From positions 1 to 64,000 of the forward strand of contig NZ_CABVPP010000036.1 in assembly GCF_902499075.1 (NCBI RefSeq): a DNA stretch of 64,000 nt, given 5' to 3'. The stretch is from Burkholderia pseudomultivorans (GTDB lineage Bacteria > Pseudomonadota > Gammaproteobacteria > Burkholderiales > Burkholderiaceae). This document shows, piece after piece, positions 25,797-35,047 of this stretch. Both the position numbers and the translations under genes were made by a program. Each line of letters begins with the position of its first letter. Positions within the stretch are counted from its first letter, which is position 1. Below the pieces are notes generated by a model. That model had not been told where the DNA came from, made no database searches, and saw nothing but the letters and a program-made list of their open reading frames with translations.

Positions 25797-27557
25797 ATGA
25801 TGGTGTTCAGAAACCTGACGATTCGTGCGCGAATCGGTATCACGATGGCGTTTCTTGCCGCGCTGCTGGCTGCGATCGGCGTGCTGGGGCTGGTCGGAAT
25901 GACACGCGCGAACGATTCGGCGCGCGACATTTTTACCAACCAGATGCCGAGTGCGGTCGATGTCGCGAGCGCGGAATTGTTCGCTGCGCGCGAGCGCCTG
26001 GCGCTCGATCGTGCGGCGCTGCTGGCCGGCACGGCCGATTCGGCAGCGGCGATCGCGCGCAGCCGCGAGATGCGCGCGCAGTCCGACGCATGGTGGCAGA
26101 AATATCTCGCGCTGCCGCGCGGCCCGGAGGAAGACCGGCTCGCCCAGGAGGTCGCCGCGAAGCGGCAGGCGCTGCAGCGCAGCTGCGACGCGTTCGCCAG
26201 CGTGGTGACGGCCGATCAGCGCGACCGGATCGGCGACGGTGCGAAGGCGCTCCAGGCGCGCTACAACGACCTCGCGGTCGCGAGCGAGGCGCTGCGCAAA
26301 TTCCAGTTCGGCGACGCGCAAACCGGGTTCGACCACGCCGAGTCGGTGTTCGCGACGATACAGGTGCTGTCGATCGTCGCGCTGGCGGCCGGCTTCGGCG
26401 CCGCGCTGCTGTCGTGGCTGACGCTGAGCCGCGCGATCGGCCGTCCGCTGGCCGACGCGCTCGCGCATTTCGACGCGATCGCCGCCGGCGACCTGCGCCG
26501 CGCGATCGTCGCGCAGCGCCGCGACGAGATGGGCCAGTTGCTCGACGGCGTCGCGAAGATGCAGCGCGGGCTCGTCGACACGGTGCGCAGCGTGCGCGGC
26601 GGCAGCGAGTCGATCGCGACCGCGGCGCGGCAGATTGCGGCAGGCAATATCGACCTGTCGTCGCGCACCGAGGAGCAGGCTGCTGCATTGCAGGAAACCG
26701 CGTCGAGCATGGAGCAGCTGACGGGCACCGTGAAACAGAACGCGGACAATGCGCGCCAGGCGAGCGCGCTGGCCGCCAATGCGTCGGAGATTGCGAACCG
26801 CGGCAATACGGTGGTCGGCCGGGTCGTCGGCACGATGGGCGAGATCAACCAGAGTTCGGCGAAGATCGCGGACATCATCGCGATCATCGAGGGCATCGCG
26901 TTCCAGACCAACATCCTCGCGCTGAACGCAGCCGTCGAAGCCGCGCGCGCCGGCGAAGACGGGCGCGGCTTCGCGGTCGTCGCGGGCGAGGTGCGCAGCC
27001 TCGCGCAGCGCTCGTCGACCGCGGCGAAGGAAATCAAGGCGCTGATCGACGCGTCGGTCGAGCGCATCCGTACGGGTTCGACGCTCGTCGACGAAGCGGG
27101 GCGCACGATGACCGAGGTGATCGGTGCGGTGCAGCGCGTGACCGACATCATGGGCGAGATCGCGGCGGCGTCCGAGGAGCAGAGCGGCGGCATCGACCAG
27201 GTCGCGCGCGCGGTCGCGCAGATGGACGAGGTTACGCAGCAGAATGCGGCGCTGGTCGAGGAAGCAGCGGCCGCCGCGCAGTCGCTCGACGAACAGGCTG
27301 CCCGCCTGCGCGAGACGGTTGCGGTGTTTCGGGTCGATGACGGTGCGACGCCTTCTGCGGCGCTCGGGACGGGCGCGCTGCGGGCGACGCCTGCGCCGGC
27401 ATCGCGACCGGCGCAGGCGCCCGTTCCGGCGGCCGCGCGCGACGGTCGCGCTGCACCGTCTCGGCGCACGCCCGCAGCGTCCGCGCAGCCGGCGCGTGAG
27501 CTGTCCGCTGCACCGGCACCGGTCGCCGCCGGCGCCGACGACTGGGAAACGTTCTGA
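25797..27557 (+). CDS. methyl-accepting chemotaxis protein
   Basis: A 586-residue transmembrane chemoreceptor. Order: TM1 at about residues 13-33, a periplasmic four-helix-type sensor domain to about 188, TM2 at about 190-210, a HAMP domain to about 263, and a long signalling coiled coil whose conserved hairpin tip [23 protein letters not shown] lies near 363-385. The C-terminus, after a Pro/Ala-rich linker, ends D-W-E-T-F, the CheR/CheB-binding pentapeptide, so it is a high-abundance, methylation-competent receptor type. ATG 25797 or 25800 could be the start. Position after the rbs operon makes sugar sensing possible, but the ligand is unknown. Confidence 0.92.
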   Translation: MMVFRNLTIRARIGITMAFLAALLAAIGVLGLVGMTRANDSARDIFTNQMPSAVDVASAELFAARERLALDRAALLAGTADSAAAIARSREMRAQSDAWWQKYLALPRGPEEDRLAQEVAAKRQALQRSCDAFASVVTADQRDRIGDGAKALQARYNDLAVASEALRKFQFGDAQTGFDHAESVFATIQVLSIVALAAGFGAALLSWLTLSRAIGRPLADALAHFDAIAAGDLRRAIVAQRRDEMGQLLDGVAKMQRGLVDTVRSVRGGSESIATAARQIAAGNIDLSSRTEEQAAALQETASSMEQLTGTVKQNADNARQASALAANASEIANRGNTVVGRVVGTMGEINQSSAKIADIIAIIEGIAFQTNILALNAAVEAARAGEDGRGFAVVAGEVRSLAQRSSTAAKEIKALIDASVERIRTGSTLVDEAGRTMTEVIGAVQRVTDIMGEIAAASEEQSGGIDQVARAVAQMDEVTQQNAALVEEAAAAAQSLDEQAARLRETVAVFRVDDGATPSAALGTGALRATPAPASRPAQAPVPAAARDGRAAPSRRTPAASAQPARELSAAPAPVAAGADDWETF

Positions 27558-27593
27558 GCCGCGCGCGGCGCATCTCTCCCCATTTGATAAAGA

Positions 27594-27626
27594 ACGACGC
27601 CCGCATCTTGCGGGCGTCGTCGTTTC
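27594..27626 (+). terminator. terminator-like hairpin after the chemoreceptor gene
   Basis: ACGACGCCCGCA at 27594-27605 and TGCGGGCGTCGT at 27609-27620 are perfect 12-bp arms with a 3-nt loop, 36 bp after the stop codon, followed by a short CGTTTC. It is the probable end of the chemoreceptor transcript. Confidence 0.65.
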
Positions 27627-28079
27627 GGCGACCGACGCGATTCGGTCTCGCGCGGACCCTCGCATGTCGCGGAACGTGCGGCGCGCACGTCATGTCACGT
27701 CGTGCATGCGTTGGCGGTACGGGTATTTCCGTAAGCAAGGGCGCTGTGAAAAAAATTTGTAACGGTGCGCGCTGCGTGTCGTCCGAAACGTCGCTTCGAA
27801 CGTATAGGGATGAAGGGGAGGCGCAGGCGACGGCGGACCGTCCAACGCACGAGAGGTTCCGTCGCTCGACGAGACGCGGCGGATGCAATTTCTGCGGCTC
27901 GGGAAGTCGATTGTAGAGCGACGAAATGCGTTGTCCAAGCCGTGTGACGAGAATGACGAACTTCATACAACGAGTTCGTGAAAAAAAATAAGAAAGGGTT
28001 TAGGATGAATTCGAACGCGCTTGCTTCTGCGCAGTCATGGAAGGCAGGCACGTCTTCAGACATAGGCGAGGGAGGTAGC
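27627..28079 (+). other. long non-coding leader region of prkA
   Basis: About 450 bp without a convincing gene. It carries an ECF-type promoter motif at 27759-27783, an AT-rich stretch with GTGAAAAAAAATAAG at 27978 and a GGAGG ribosome site at 28071-28075. The prkA frame is open back to a GTG at 27978 and has an ATG at 28005, so a longer protein form or a short leader is formally possible. The length suggests complex control of the stress module. Confidence 0.45.
27759..27783 (+). promoter_or_regulatory. possible ECF-sigma promoter upstream of prkA
   Basis: GTAAC at 27759-27763 and CGTC at 27780-27783 are separated by 16 bp, the usual layout of ECF sigma factor promoters (AAC at -35, CGTC at -10), and a run of A/T lies just upstream. 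Transcription would begin near 27790, giving a leader of about 290 nt before prkA. Motif match only. Confidence 0.35.
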
Positions 28080-30002
28080 ATGGATATTTACAGCAGCTTC
28101 GCGAACCGCTTCGAAAAAACGCGAGAGGAAGAGTTCTCGCTTGAGGAGTATCTCGCGCTCTGCAAGAACGATCCGTCCGCGTATGCTACGGCCGGCGAAC
28201 GCATGCTGGCTGCAATCGGGGAACCAGAACAAATCGATACCCGCAACGATCCGCGCCTGTCGCGCATCTTTGCGAACAAGGTCATCAAGGTGTATCCGGC
28301 GTTCCGCGAGTTCTACGGAATGGAGGAGGTGATCGAGCAGGTGGTCGCGTATTTCCGCCACGCTGCGCAAGGGCTCGAAGAGAAGAAGCAGATCCTCTAT
28401 CTGCTCGGTCCGGTGGGCGGCGGCAAGTCGTCGATCGCCGAGCGTCTCAAGCAGTTGATGGAACGCGTGCCGTTCTATTCGCTGAAGGGTTCGCCCGTCA
28501 ACGAATCGCCGCTCGGGCTGTTCGACTACGACGAAGACGGCCCGATCCTCGAAGAGCAATACGGCATTCCGCGCCGATATCTGAAGAGCATCCTGAGCCC
28601 GTGGGCCGTCAAGCGGCTGCACGAGTACAACGGCGACATCCGCCAGTTCCGCGTCGTGCGCCGCTATCCGTCGATCCTGCGGCAGATCGGCATCGCGAAG
28701 ACCGAGCCGGGCGACGAGAACAACCAGGATATCTCGTCGCTGGTCGGCAAGGTCGACATCCGCAAGCTCGAGCAGTACGCGCAGGACGATGCCGACGCGT
28801 ACAGCTACTCGGGCGGCCTGTGCCTCGCGAACCAGGGCCTGCTCGAATTCGTCGAAATGTTCAAGGCGCCGATCAAGGTGCTGCACCCGCTGCTGACCGC
28901 CACGCAGGAAGGCAACTTCAAGGGCACCGAAGGTTTCGGCGCGATTCCGTTCGACGGCGTGATTCTCGCGCACTCGAACGAGTCGGAATGGAAGGCGTTC
29001 CGCAACAACCGCAACAACGAGGCGCTGCTCGACCGGATCTTCGTCGTGAAGGTGCCGTACTGCCTGCGCGTGTCGGAAGAGGTGAAGATCTACGAGAAGC
29101 TGATCCGCAACTCGTCGCTTGCCGAGGCCGTGTGCGCGCCGGGCACGCTGAAGATGATGTCGCAGTTCTCGGTGTTGTCGCGACTGCACGAGCCGGAGAA
29201 TTCGAGCCTGTTCTCGAAGATGCAGGTGTACGACGGCGAGAACCTGAAGGACACCGATCCGAAGGCGAAGTCGTACCAGGAGTATCGCGACTACGCGGGT
29301 GTGGACGAAGGGATGACGGGCGTATCGACGCGTTTCGCGTTCAAGATCCTGTCGCGCGTGTTCAACTTCGATTCGAGCGAGGTCGCGGCGAACCCCGTGC
29401 ACCTGATGTACGTGCTCGAACAGCAGATCGAACGCGAGCAGTTCCCGCCGGAAACCGAGCAGAAGTACCTGTCGTTCGTGAAGGACGTGCTCGCGTCGCG
29501 CTACGCGGAATTCATCGGCAAGGAGATCCAGACGGCGTACCTCGAATCGTATTCGGAGTACGGGCAGAACATCTTCGACCGCTACGTCACGTATGCGGAC
29601 TTCTGGATCCAGGACCAGGAATTTCGCGACCACGACACCGGCGAGAGCTTCGATCGCGCCGCGCTGAACGCGGAGCTGGAGAAGATCGAGAAGCCGGCCG
29701 GGATCAGCAATCCGAAGGATTTCCGCAACGAGATCGTGAACTTCGTGCTGCGCGCGCGGGCGGCGAATGCCGGCAAGAACCCCGTGTGGACGAGTTACGA
29801 GAAGCTGCGCGTCGTGATCGAGAAGAAGATGTTCTCGAATACCGAGGAACTGTTGCCGGTCATTTCGTTCAACGCGAAGGGCTCGGCCGAGGAGCAACGC
29901 AAGCATGAAGACTTTGTGAACCGGATGGTCGCGAAGGGCTATACGCCGAAGCAGGTGAGGCTGCTTTGCGACTGGTACCTGCGCGTGCGCAAGTCGTCAT
30001 GA
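28080..30002 (+). CDS. prkA: PrkA-family serine protein kinase (YeaG-like)
   Basis: A 640-residue cytoplasmic protein, nearly colinear with E. coli YeaG. An AAA-type ATPase region has Walker A G-P-V-G-G-G-K-S-S at about residues 110-118 and the C-terminal third is the PrkA domain ending R-K-S-S as in homologues. YeaG acts with YeaH in stationary phase and nitrogen starvation. ATG 28080 is chosen because GGAGG stands 4 nt upstream and similarity begins at M-D-I-Y-S-S-F; the frame is open further back. It leads the conserved prkA-yeaH-spoVR operon. Some family members show protease rather than kinase activity, so the biochemical role is not settled. Confidence 0.95.
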   Translation: MDIYSSFANRFEKTREEEFSLEEYLALCKNDPSAYATAGERMLAAIGEPEQIDTRNDPRLSRIFANKVIKVYPAFREFYGMEEVIEQVVAYFRHAAQGLEEKKQILYLLGPVGGGKSSIAERLKQLMERVPFYSLKGSPVNESPLGLFDYDEDGPILEEQYGIPRRYLKSILSPWAVKRLHEYNGDIRQFRVVRRYPSILRQIGIAKTEPGDENNQDISSLVGKVDIRKLEQYAQDDADAYSYSGGLCLANQGLLEFVEMFKAPIKVLHPLLTATQEGNFKGTEGFGAIPFDGVILAHSNESEWKAFRNNRNNEALLDRIFVVKVPYCLRVSEEVKIYEKLIRNSSLAEAVCAPGTLKMMSQFSVLSRLHEPENSSLFSKMQVYDGENLKDTDPKAKSYQEYRDYAGVDEGMTGVSTRFAFKILSRVFNFDSSEVAANPVHLMYVLEQQIEREQFPPETEQKYLSFVKDVLASRYAEFIGKEIQTAYLESYSEYGQNIFDRYVTYADFWIQDQEFRDHDTGESFDRAALNAELEKIEKPAGISNPKDFRNEIVNFVLRARAANAGKNPVWTSYEKLRVVIEKKMFSNTEELLPVISFNAKGSAEEQRKHEDFVNRMVAKGYTPKQVRLLCDWYLRVRKSS

Positions 30003-30127
30003 CACGCGCGGTACCGCGCCCGTGCGGGCCCTCCGCACGGGTAACCTCAGAGACGCCGCCCGCATGACGGGAGACGGCATGTACGGCGAGCGTCCCGGCA
30101 AATCGACATTCGAGCGGGAGACCGGGA

Positions 30128-31396
30128 GTGCTTCATCAAATCATCGACCGCAGGCTGGCCGGCAAGAACAAGAGCATTGCCAATCGCGAACGCTTCCTGC
30201 GTCGCGTCAAGAACTACATTCGTCGCGCCGTGTCGGACGCGGTGCGCGATCGTAGCATCAAGGATATCCAGAGCACGCAGAGCATCACCATTCCGCGCAA
30301 GGACATCGCGGAACCGACGTTCCGCCACGGGCCGGGCGGGCGTCGCGAATACGTGCATCCCGGCAACGAAGACTACGTGCGCGGCGACAAGATTCCGCGC
30401 CCGCAGGGCGGCGCGGGCGGCGGCGGCAGCCAGGCCAGCAACGAGGGCGAAGGGCAGGACGACTTCGTGTTCGAGTTGTCGCGCGACGAATTCATGCAGT
30501 ATTTCTTCGACGATCTCGAACTGCCGCGGCTCGTGAAGACGCACCTGCTGACGGTGCCGAGCTGGAAGAACGTGCGCGCGGGCTGGTCGGCGGAAGGCAC
30601 GCCGAACAACATCGACGTCGTGCGCTCGCTGCGCAGCGCGCTCGGCCGGCGCATCGCGCTCGGCTCGCCGCTCGTCAACGAGCTGCACGAGCTCGAAGCG
30701 CAGCTCGAGGCGCTGAAGAACGACACCGAGGACCGCCGTGCGGAAATCGCGGTGCTCGAGGCGGAGATCCATCATCTGAAGGGGCGCATCTGGCGGATTC
30801 CGTTCATCGATCCGTTCGACCTGCGCTACATCAATCGCGTGAAGCAGCCGCAGCCGTCGAGCCAGGCCGTGATGTTCTGCCTGATGGACGTGTCGGGCTC
30901 GATGGACGAGCAGCGCAAGGATCTCGCGAAGCGCTTCTTCATCCTGCTGTACCTGTTCCTGAAGCGCAACTACGAGCGCATCGAGGTCGTGTTCATCCGT
31001 CACCATACGCGGGCGGAGGAGGTCGACGAGGACACCTTCTTCCATTCGACCGAAAGCGGCGGCACCGTCGTGTCGAGCGCGCTGGAGCTGATGCGCAAGG
31101 TGATGAACGAGCGCTATTCGCCGACGGAATGGAACATCTACGGCGCGCAGGCGTCCGACGGCGACAACTGGACTGACGATTCGCCGAAGTGTCGCAAAAT
31201 CCTGGAAGAGGATATCCTCACGAAGACGCGTTATTTCGCGTATATCCAGGTGGCGCCGGAGGAGCAGAATCTGTGGCTGGAGTACGCGCAGCTGGCGCTG
31301 TCGCAACCGCATCTCGCGATGAAAAAAGTCGAATCGGCTGCCGACATCTACCCGGTCTTTCGCGAATTGTTCGAAAAGCAGGTGGAAATGTCATGA
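30128..31396 (+). CDS. yeaH: YeaH/YhbH family protein (DUF444)
   Basis: A 422-residue protein of the DUF444 family. The start I-I-D-R-R-L-A-G-K-N-K-S matches E. coli YeaH, a Gly-rich Q-G-G-A-G-G-G-G-S tract follows near residue 100, and the C-terminal half contains a von Willebrand A-like fold with a metal-site motif D-V-S-G-S-M-D at about residues 254-260. The start codon is GTG at 30128 after GGGAG. It lies 125 bp after prkA and its stop overlaps the spoVR start. In enterobacteria YeaH works with YeaG in stress adaptation; the mechanism is not known. Confidence 0.93.
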   Translation: MLHQIIDRRLAGKNKSIANRERFLRRVKNYIRRAVSDAVRDRSIKDIQSTQSITIPRKDIAEPTFRHGPGGRREYVHPGNEDYVRGDKIPRPQGGAGGGGSQASNEGEGQDDFVFELSRDEFMQYFFDDLELPRLVKTHLLTVPSWKNVRAGWSAEGTPNNIDVVRSLRSALGRRIALGSPLVNELHELEAQLEALKNDTEDRRAEIAVLEAEIHHLKGRIWRIPFIDPFDLRYINRVKQPQPSSQAVMFCLMDVSGSMDEQRKDLAKRFFILLYLFLKRNYERIEVVFIRHHTRAEEVDEDTFFHSTESGGTVVSSALELMRKVMNERYSPTEWNIYGAQASDGDNWTDDSPKCRKILEEDILTKTRYFAYIQVAPEEQNLWLEYAQLALSQPHLAMKKVESAADIYPVFRELFEKQVEMS

Positions 31397-33069
31397 CGAC
31401 CCGCCACCTGCACAACGAGTCGCGCGGCTATGAGCCGCGCCCCTCCGGCGACGATACCGGCCATGCCGCACCGCAGCAGCGCGGCCCGGCCGGAACGTCG
31501 GCGCCGGCCGCCGATTTGCCCGGTGCCGGGCAAAAGGAAGCGCGTATGAACGTTGCCGAACGCAAGCCGCTGCCGTGCCCGTCCGACTGGACGTTCGAAT
31601 TGCTCGAGGAATACGACACGCATATTTCGCAGGTCGCCGAGCAGTACGAACTCGACATCTACCCGATCCAGCTCGAGCTGATCAGCGCCGAGCAGATGAT
31701 GGACGCCTATGCGTCGGTCGGGATGCCCGTCAACTATCGCCACTGGTCGTTCGGCAAGCACTTCCTCGCGACCGAGAAGAGCTATCGGCGCGGCCAGATG
31801 GGCCTCGCGTACGAAATCGTCATCAACTCGAATCCGTGCATCGCGTATCTGATGGAAGAGAACACGATGACGATGCAGGCGCTCGTGATCGCGCACGCGG
31901 CGTACGGCCACAACTCGTTCTTCAAGGGCAACTACCTGTTCCGGCTGTGGACCGACGCGCACGCGATCATCGACTATCTCGTGTATGCGAAGAACTACGT
32001 CGCGGAGTGCGAGGAGCGCTACGGCCTCGATCGCGTCGAGGAACTGCTCGACTCGTGCCATGCGCTGATGAACTACGGCGTCGACCGCTACAAGCGGCCG
32101 CAGAAGCCGTCGCTGTCCAAGGAAGCCGCGCTGCGGCGCGAGCGCGAAGCGTACCTGCAGTCGCAGGTCAACGAGCTGTGGCGCACGCTGCCGGGCAAGA
32201 AGCCCGAGCAGATGGAAGAGCAGGAGGAGCGCTATCCGCCCGAACCGCAGGAGAACCTGCTGTATTTCGCTGAGAAGAACGCGCCGCTGCTCGAGCCGTG
32301 GGAGCGCGAGGTGATCCGCATCGTGCGCAAGATCGGCCAGTACTTCTATCCGCAGCGGCAGACCCAGGTGATGAACGAAGGCTGGGCGACGTTCTGGCAC
32401 TACACGCTGCTGAACACGCTGTACAACCAGGGCAAGCTGGAAGACGGCTTCATGATGGAGTTCCTGCATTCGCACAGCAACGTGGTCTATCAGCCGCCCG
32501 TCACGAAGCCGTACTACAGCGGGATCAATCCGTATGCGCTCGGCTTCTCGATGATGAGCGACATCCGGCGGATCTGCGAGTCGCCGACGGAGGAGGACTA
32601 CAAGTGGTTCCCGGAAATCGCGGGCACCCCGTGGCTGCCGGCGATGCACTACGCGATGCGCAACTTCAAGGACGAGAGCTTCATCGCGCAGTACCTGTCG
32701 CCGCACCTGATCCGCGAGATGCGGCTGTTCTCGGTGCTCGACGACGACATGCGCGACTCGCTCGAAGTGTCGGCGATCCACGACGAGTCCGGCTACCAGT
32801 ACGTGCGGCAGGCGCTGTCGCGGCAGTACGACATCCATCACCGAGAACCGAACATCCAGGTGTGGGCGGTGAACACGCGCGGCGACCGCAGCCTCACGCT
32901 GCGCCACTTCATGACCGACAACCGCCATCTGTCGAACGACAGCGACGAGGTGCTCAAGCACATGGCGCGGCTCTGGCAGTTCGACGTGTATCTGGAGAGC
33001 GTCGACGAGGCCGGCACCGTGCGCAAGCGCTACGAGTGCCGCTACACGCCGCCCGAGGTGCGCGTGTGA
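31393..33069 (+). CDS. spoVR: SpoVR family protein (YcgB-like)
   Basis: A cytoplasmic protein colinear with E. coli YcgB and Bacillus SpoVR from about residue 60 on: D-W-T-F-E-L-L-E-E-Y, S-A-E-Q-M-M-D-A-Y-A-S-V-G-M-P, H-W-S-F-G-K and the N-E-G-W-A-T-F-W-H-Y block with its H-x-E-like polar residues are conserved. The ATG at 31393 overlaps the yeaH stop (ATGA) and has AGGTGG upstream, giving 558 residues; an ATG at 31546 with AAGGAAG upstream would give 507, the usual family length. The extra 51 residues are polar and low in complexity. It completes the prkA-yeaH-spoVR module; molecular function is unknown although sporulation is absent here. Confidence 0.93.
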   Translation: MTTRHLHNESRGYEPRPSGDDTGHAAPQQRGPAGTSAPAADLPGAGQKEARMNVAERKPLPCPSDWTFELLEEYDTHISQVAEQYELDIYPIQLELISAEQMMDAYASVGMPVNYRHWSFGKHFLATEKSYRRGQMGLAYEIVINSNPCIAYLMEENTMTMQALVIAHAAYGHNSFFKGNYLFRLWTDAHAIIDYLVYAKNYVAECEERYGLDRVEELLDSCHALMNYGVDRYKRPQKPSLSKEAALRREREAYLQSQVNELWRTLPGKKPEQMEEQEERYPPEPQENLLYFAEKNAPLLEPWEREVIRIVRKIGQYFYPQRQTQVMNEGWATFWHYTLLNTLYNQGKLEDGFMMEFLHSHSNVVYQPPVTKPYYSGINPYALGFSMMSDIRRICESPTEEDYKWFPEIAGTPWLPAMHYAMRNFKDESFIAQYLSPHLIREMRLFSVLDDDMRDSLEVSAIHDESGYQYVRQALSRQYDIHHREPNIQVWAVNTRGDRSLTLRHFMTDNRHLSNDSDEVLKHMARLWQFDVYLESVDEAGTVRKRYECRYTPPEVRV

Positions 33070-33102
33070 TCGCGCGGCCGCGCGTGCAGGGTTTGCATCG
33101 GA

Positions 33103-33126
33103 CGCCAGCCTTCGGGCTGGCGTTTT
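33103..33126 (+). terminator. intrinsic terminator of prkA-yeaH-spoVR
   Basis: CGCCAGCC at 33103-33110 and GGCTGGCG at 33115-33122 form perfect 8-bp arms around TTCG, followed by TTTT. It lies 34 bp after the spoVR stop. Confidence 0.85.
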
Positions 33127-33308
33127 CATGTGACGAACGAATTACGGGAGAAAAATTTTCTACATCGGGACGAACCCGGAGAGCCTGTTACTTTACATTT
33201 CGCTAAAATCCCGTAGCGCCGTGCGCCGGAACCGGTGCCACGTGCGACTCCATGCGGCGGCGCGTCAGCCGTCACGCCCAGCAAGCACTATAAGGAACAG
33301 ACCAACCC

Positions 33309-34613
33309 ATGGACGTCCAGACCGACCAAGCCGCGCTGTCCGCGCACGATACCCGGCGGCGCGTGTTCGCGATCGTCGGCGCCTCGTCGGGCAATCTCGT
33401 CGAGTGGTTCGACTTCTACATCTACTCGTTCTGCGCGCTGTACTTCGCGCCGGCGTTCTTCCCGAGCGGCAACACCACCACGCAGCTGCTGAACACGGCC
33501 GGCGTGTTCGCGGCCGGCTTCCTGATGCGCCCGATCGGCGGCTGGCTGTTCGGCCGCATCGCCGACCGGCACGGCCGCCGCACCGCGATGATGATCTCGG
33601 TGCTGATGATGTGCGGCGGCTCGCTGGTGATCGCGGTGCTGCCGACCTACGCGCAGATCGGCGCGCTCGCGCCGGCGCTGCTGCTGGTCGCGCGCCTGTT
33701 CCAGGGGCTGTCGGTGGGCGGCGAATACGGCACCAGCGCGACCTACATGAGCGAGGTCGCGCTGAAGGGCCGGCGCGGCTTCTTCGCGTCGTTCCAGTAC
33801 GTGACGCTGATCGGCGGCCAGCTGTGCGCGCTGCTCGTGCTCGTGATCCTGCAGCAAACGCTGTCGCCGGACGACCTGAAGGCGTGGGGCTGGCGCATTC
33901 CGTTCGTGGTCGGCGCGGCCGCCGCGCTGATCTCGCTGTATCTGCGCAAGTCGCTCGACGAAACGTCGACCAGCGCGTCGCGCGACAAGAAGGACGCGGG
34001 CACGATCCGCGGCGTCTGGCAGCACAAGGGCGCGTTCTTCACGGTGGTCGGCTTCACCGCGGGCGGCTCGCTGATCTTCTACACGTTCACGACCTACATG
34101 CAGAAGTACCTCGTGAACACGGCCGGCATGCATGCGAAGACGGCCAGCAACGTGATGACCGTCGCGCTGCTCGTCTACATGCTGATGCAGCCGGTGTTCG
34201 GCGCGCTGTCCGACAAGATCGGCCGCCGCACGTCGATGATCCTGTTCGGCACGTTCGCGGTGATCGGCACGGTGCCGCTGATGCATGCGCTGAAGGACGT
34301 GACGAGCCCGGTGGCCGCGTTCGTGCTGATCACGATCGCGCTGGCGATCGTCAGCTTCTACACGTCGATCAGCGGCCTGATCAAGGCCGAGATGTTCCCG
34401 CCCGAAGTGCGCGCGATGGGCGTCGGCCTGTCGTACGCGGTCGCGAACGCGATCTTCGGCGGCTCGGCGGAATATGTCGCACTGTGGTTCAAGTCGGTCG
34501 GCAGCGAGGAAACCTTCTACTGGTACGTGACCGTGCTGTGCGCGATCTCGTTGATCGTGTCGTGGCGGATGCGCGACCCGAGCAAGGAAGGCTACCTGCG
34601 TCACGAGCCGTGA
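33309..34613 (+). CDS. kgtP: alpha-ketoglutarate:proton symporter KgtP
   Basis: A 434-residue MHS-family transporter, very close to E. coli KgtP throughout: [16 protein letters not shown] at the first membrane segment, [40 protein letters not shown] and [13 protein letters not shown] near the end. Twelve membrane segments. It imports 2-oxoglutarate with protons across the inner membrane. ATG 33309 is preceded by AAGGAA. It is a single-gene unit bounded by the spoVR terminator and its own terminator; nitrogen/carbon link with the preceding module is possible. Confidence 0.93.
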   Translation: MDVQTDQAALSAHDTRRRVFAIVGASSGNLVEWFDFYIYSFCALYFAPAFFPSGNTTTQLLNTAGVFAAGFLMRPIGGWLFGRIADRHGRRTAMMISVLMMCGGSLVIAVLPTYAQIGALAPALLLVARLFQGLSVGGEYGTSATYMSEVALKGRRGFFASFQYVTLIGGQLCALLVLVILQQTLSPDDLKAWGWRIPFVVGAAAALISLYLRKSLDETSTSASRDKKDAGTIRGVWQHKGAFFTVVGFTAGGSLIFYTFTTYMQKYLVNTAGMHAKTASNVMTVALLVYMLMQPVFGALSDKIGRRTSMILFGTFAVIGTVPLMHALKDVTSPVAAFVLITIALAIVSFYTSISGLIKAEMFPPEVRAMGVGLSYAVANAIFGGSAEYVALWFKSVGSEETFYWYVTVLCAISLIVSWRMRDPSKEGYLRHEP

Positions 34614-34657
34614 CCGGCGGCGGACCGGTCCGCCGCAAGCGATCGCTGTAAACGACA

Positions 34658-34690
34658 ACGTCCCGTCACTTCGGCGGGACGTTTTTTTTT
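34658..34690 (+). terminator. intrinsic terminator of kgtP
   Basis: ACGTCCCG and CGGGACGT form perfect 8-bp arms between 34658 and 34682, followed by an uninterrupted run of nine T. It is one of the clearest intrinsic terminators in the window. Confidence 0.9.
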
Positions 34691-34835
34691 GCGTGTGCGC
34701 ATCGCTTCGCGTGAACGCGTGCAAGCTCATCGCGGCGCATGCGATAACGATATCGAAATCGCTTCGTTGCCGGCCGCGGGCGATTTCCTTAATCTGGGCA
34801 CGTAGTTCGTGTGACACCTCCTTGACTGGGATTCT
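34691..34835 (+). other. short tract enclosed by two terminators, possible small RNA
   Basis: About 145 bp between two strong plus-strand terminators with no clear gene. A second terminator so close to the first needs a transcript of its own, which hints at a small RNA starting in this tract. On the minus strand a frame opening with GTG at 34817 (S-H-E-L-R-A-Q-I-K-E-I-A) looks protein-like for about 35 residues but then runs into the kgtP terminator. No clear promoter was found. Confidence 0.3.
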
Positions 34836-34864
34836 CGCCCGCTGCTTGCAGCGGGCGTTTTTTT
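34836..34864 (+). terminator. second intrinsic terminator downstream of kgtP
   Basis: CGCCCGCTGC at 34836-34845 and GCAGCGGGCG at 34848-34857 are perfect 10-bp arms with a 2-nt loop, followed by seven T (34858-34864). No annotated plus-strand gene ends directly before it apart from kgtP, about 220 bp upstream. Confidence 0.85.
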
Positions 34865-35047
34865 ATCCCGCACGGCGCGGCCCGCGCTCATCACGAAACC
34901 CGCAGAGCAAAGCACCATTTGTTGGTTCGGATTCGCCGCGCGCGCTGATACGTTAGCGGCTTCGCGGCGACACACCACGCCGCGATGTTCCTCGAACCGG
35001 CCGCCGCGCGATCCGCGGCGGCCTTCATAACAAATCAGGTCGTGCTC

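Noticed and set aside
34727-34817. Minus-strand frame starting with GTG at 34817 between two terminators
   Set aside because: Protein-like only for about 35 residues and continues into terminator and antisense kgtP sequence; kept only as a note for the possible small RNA.
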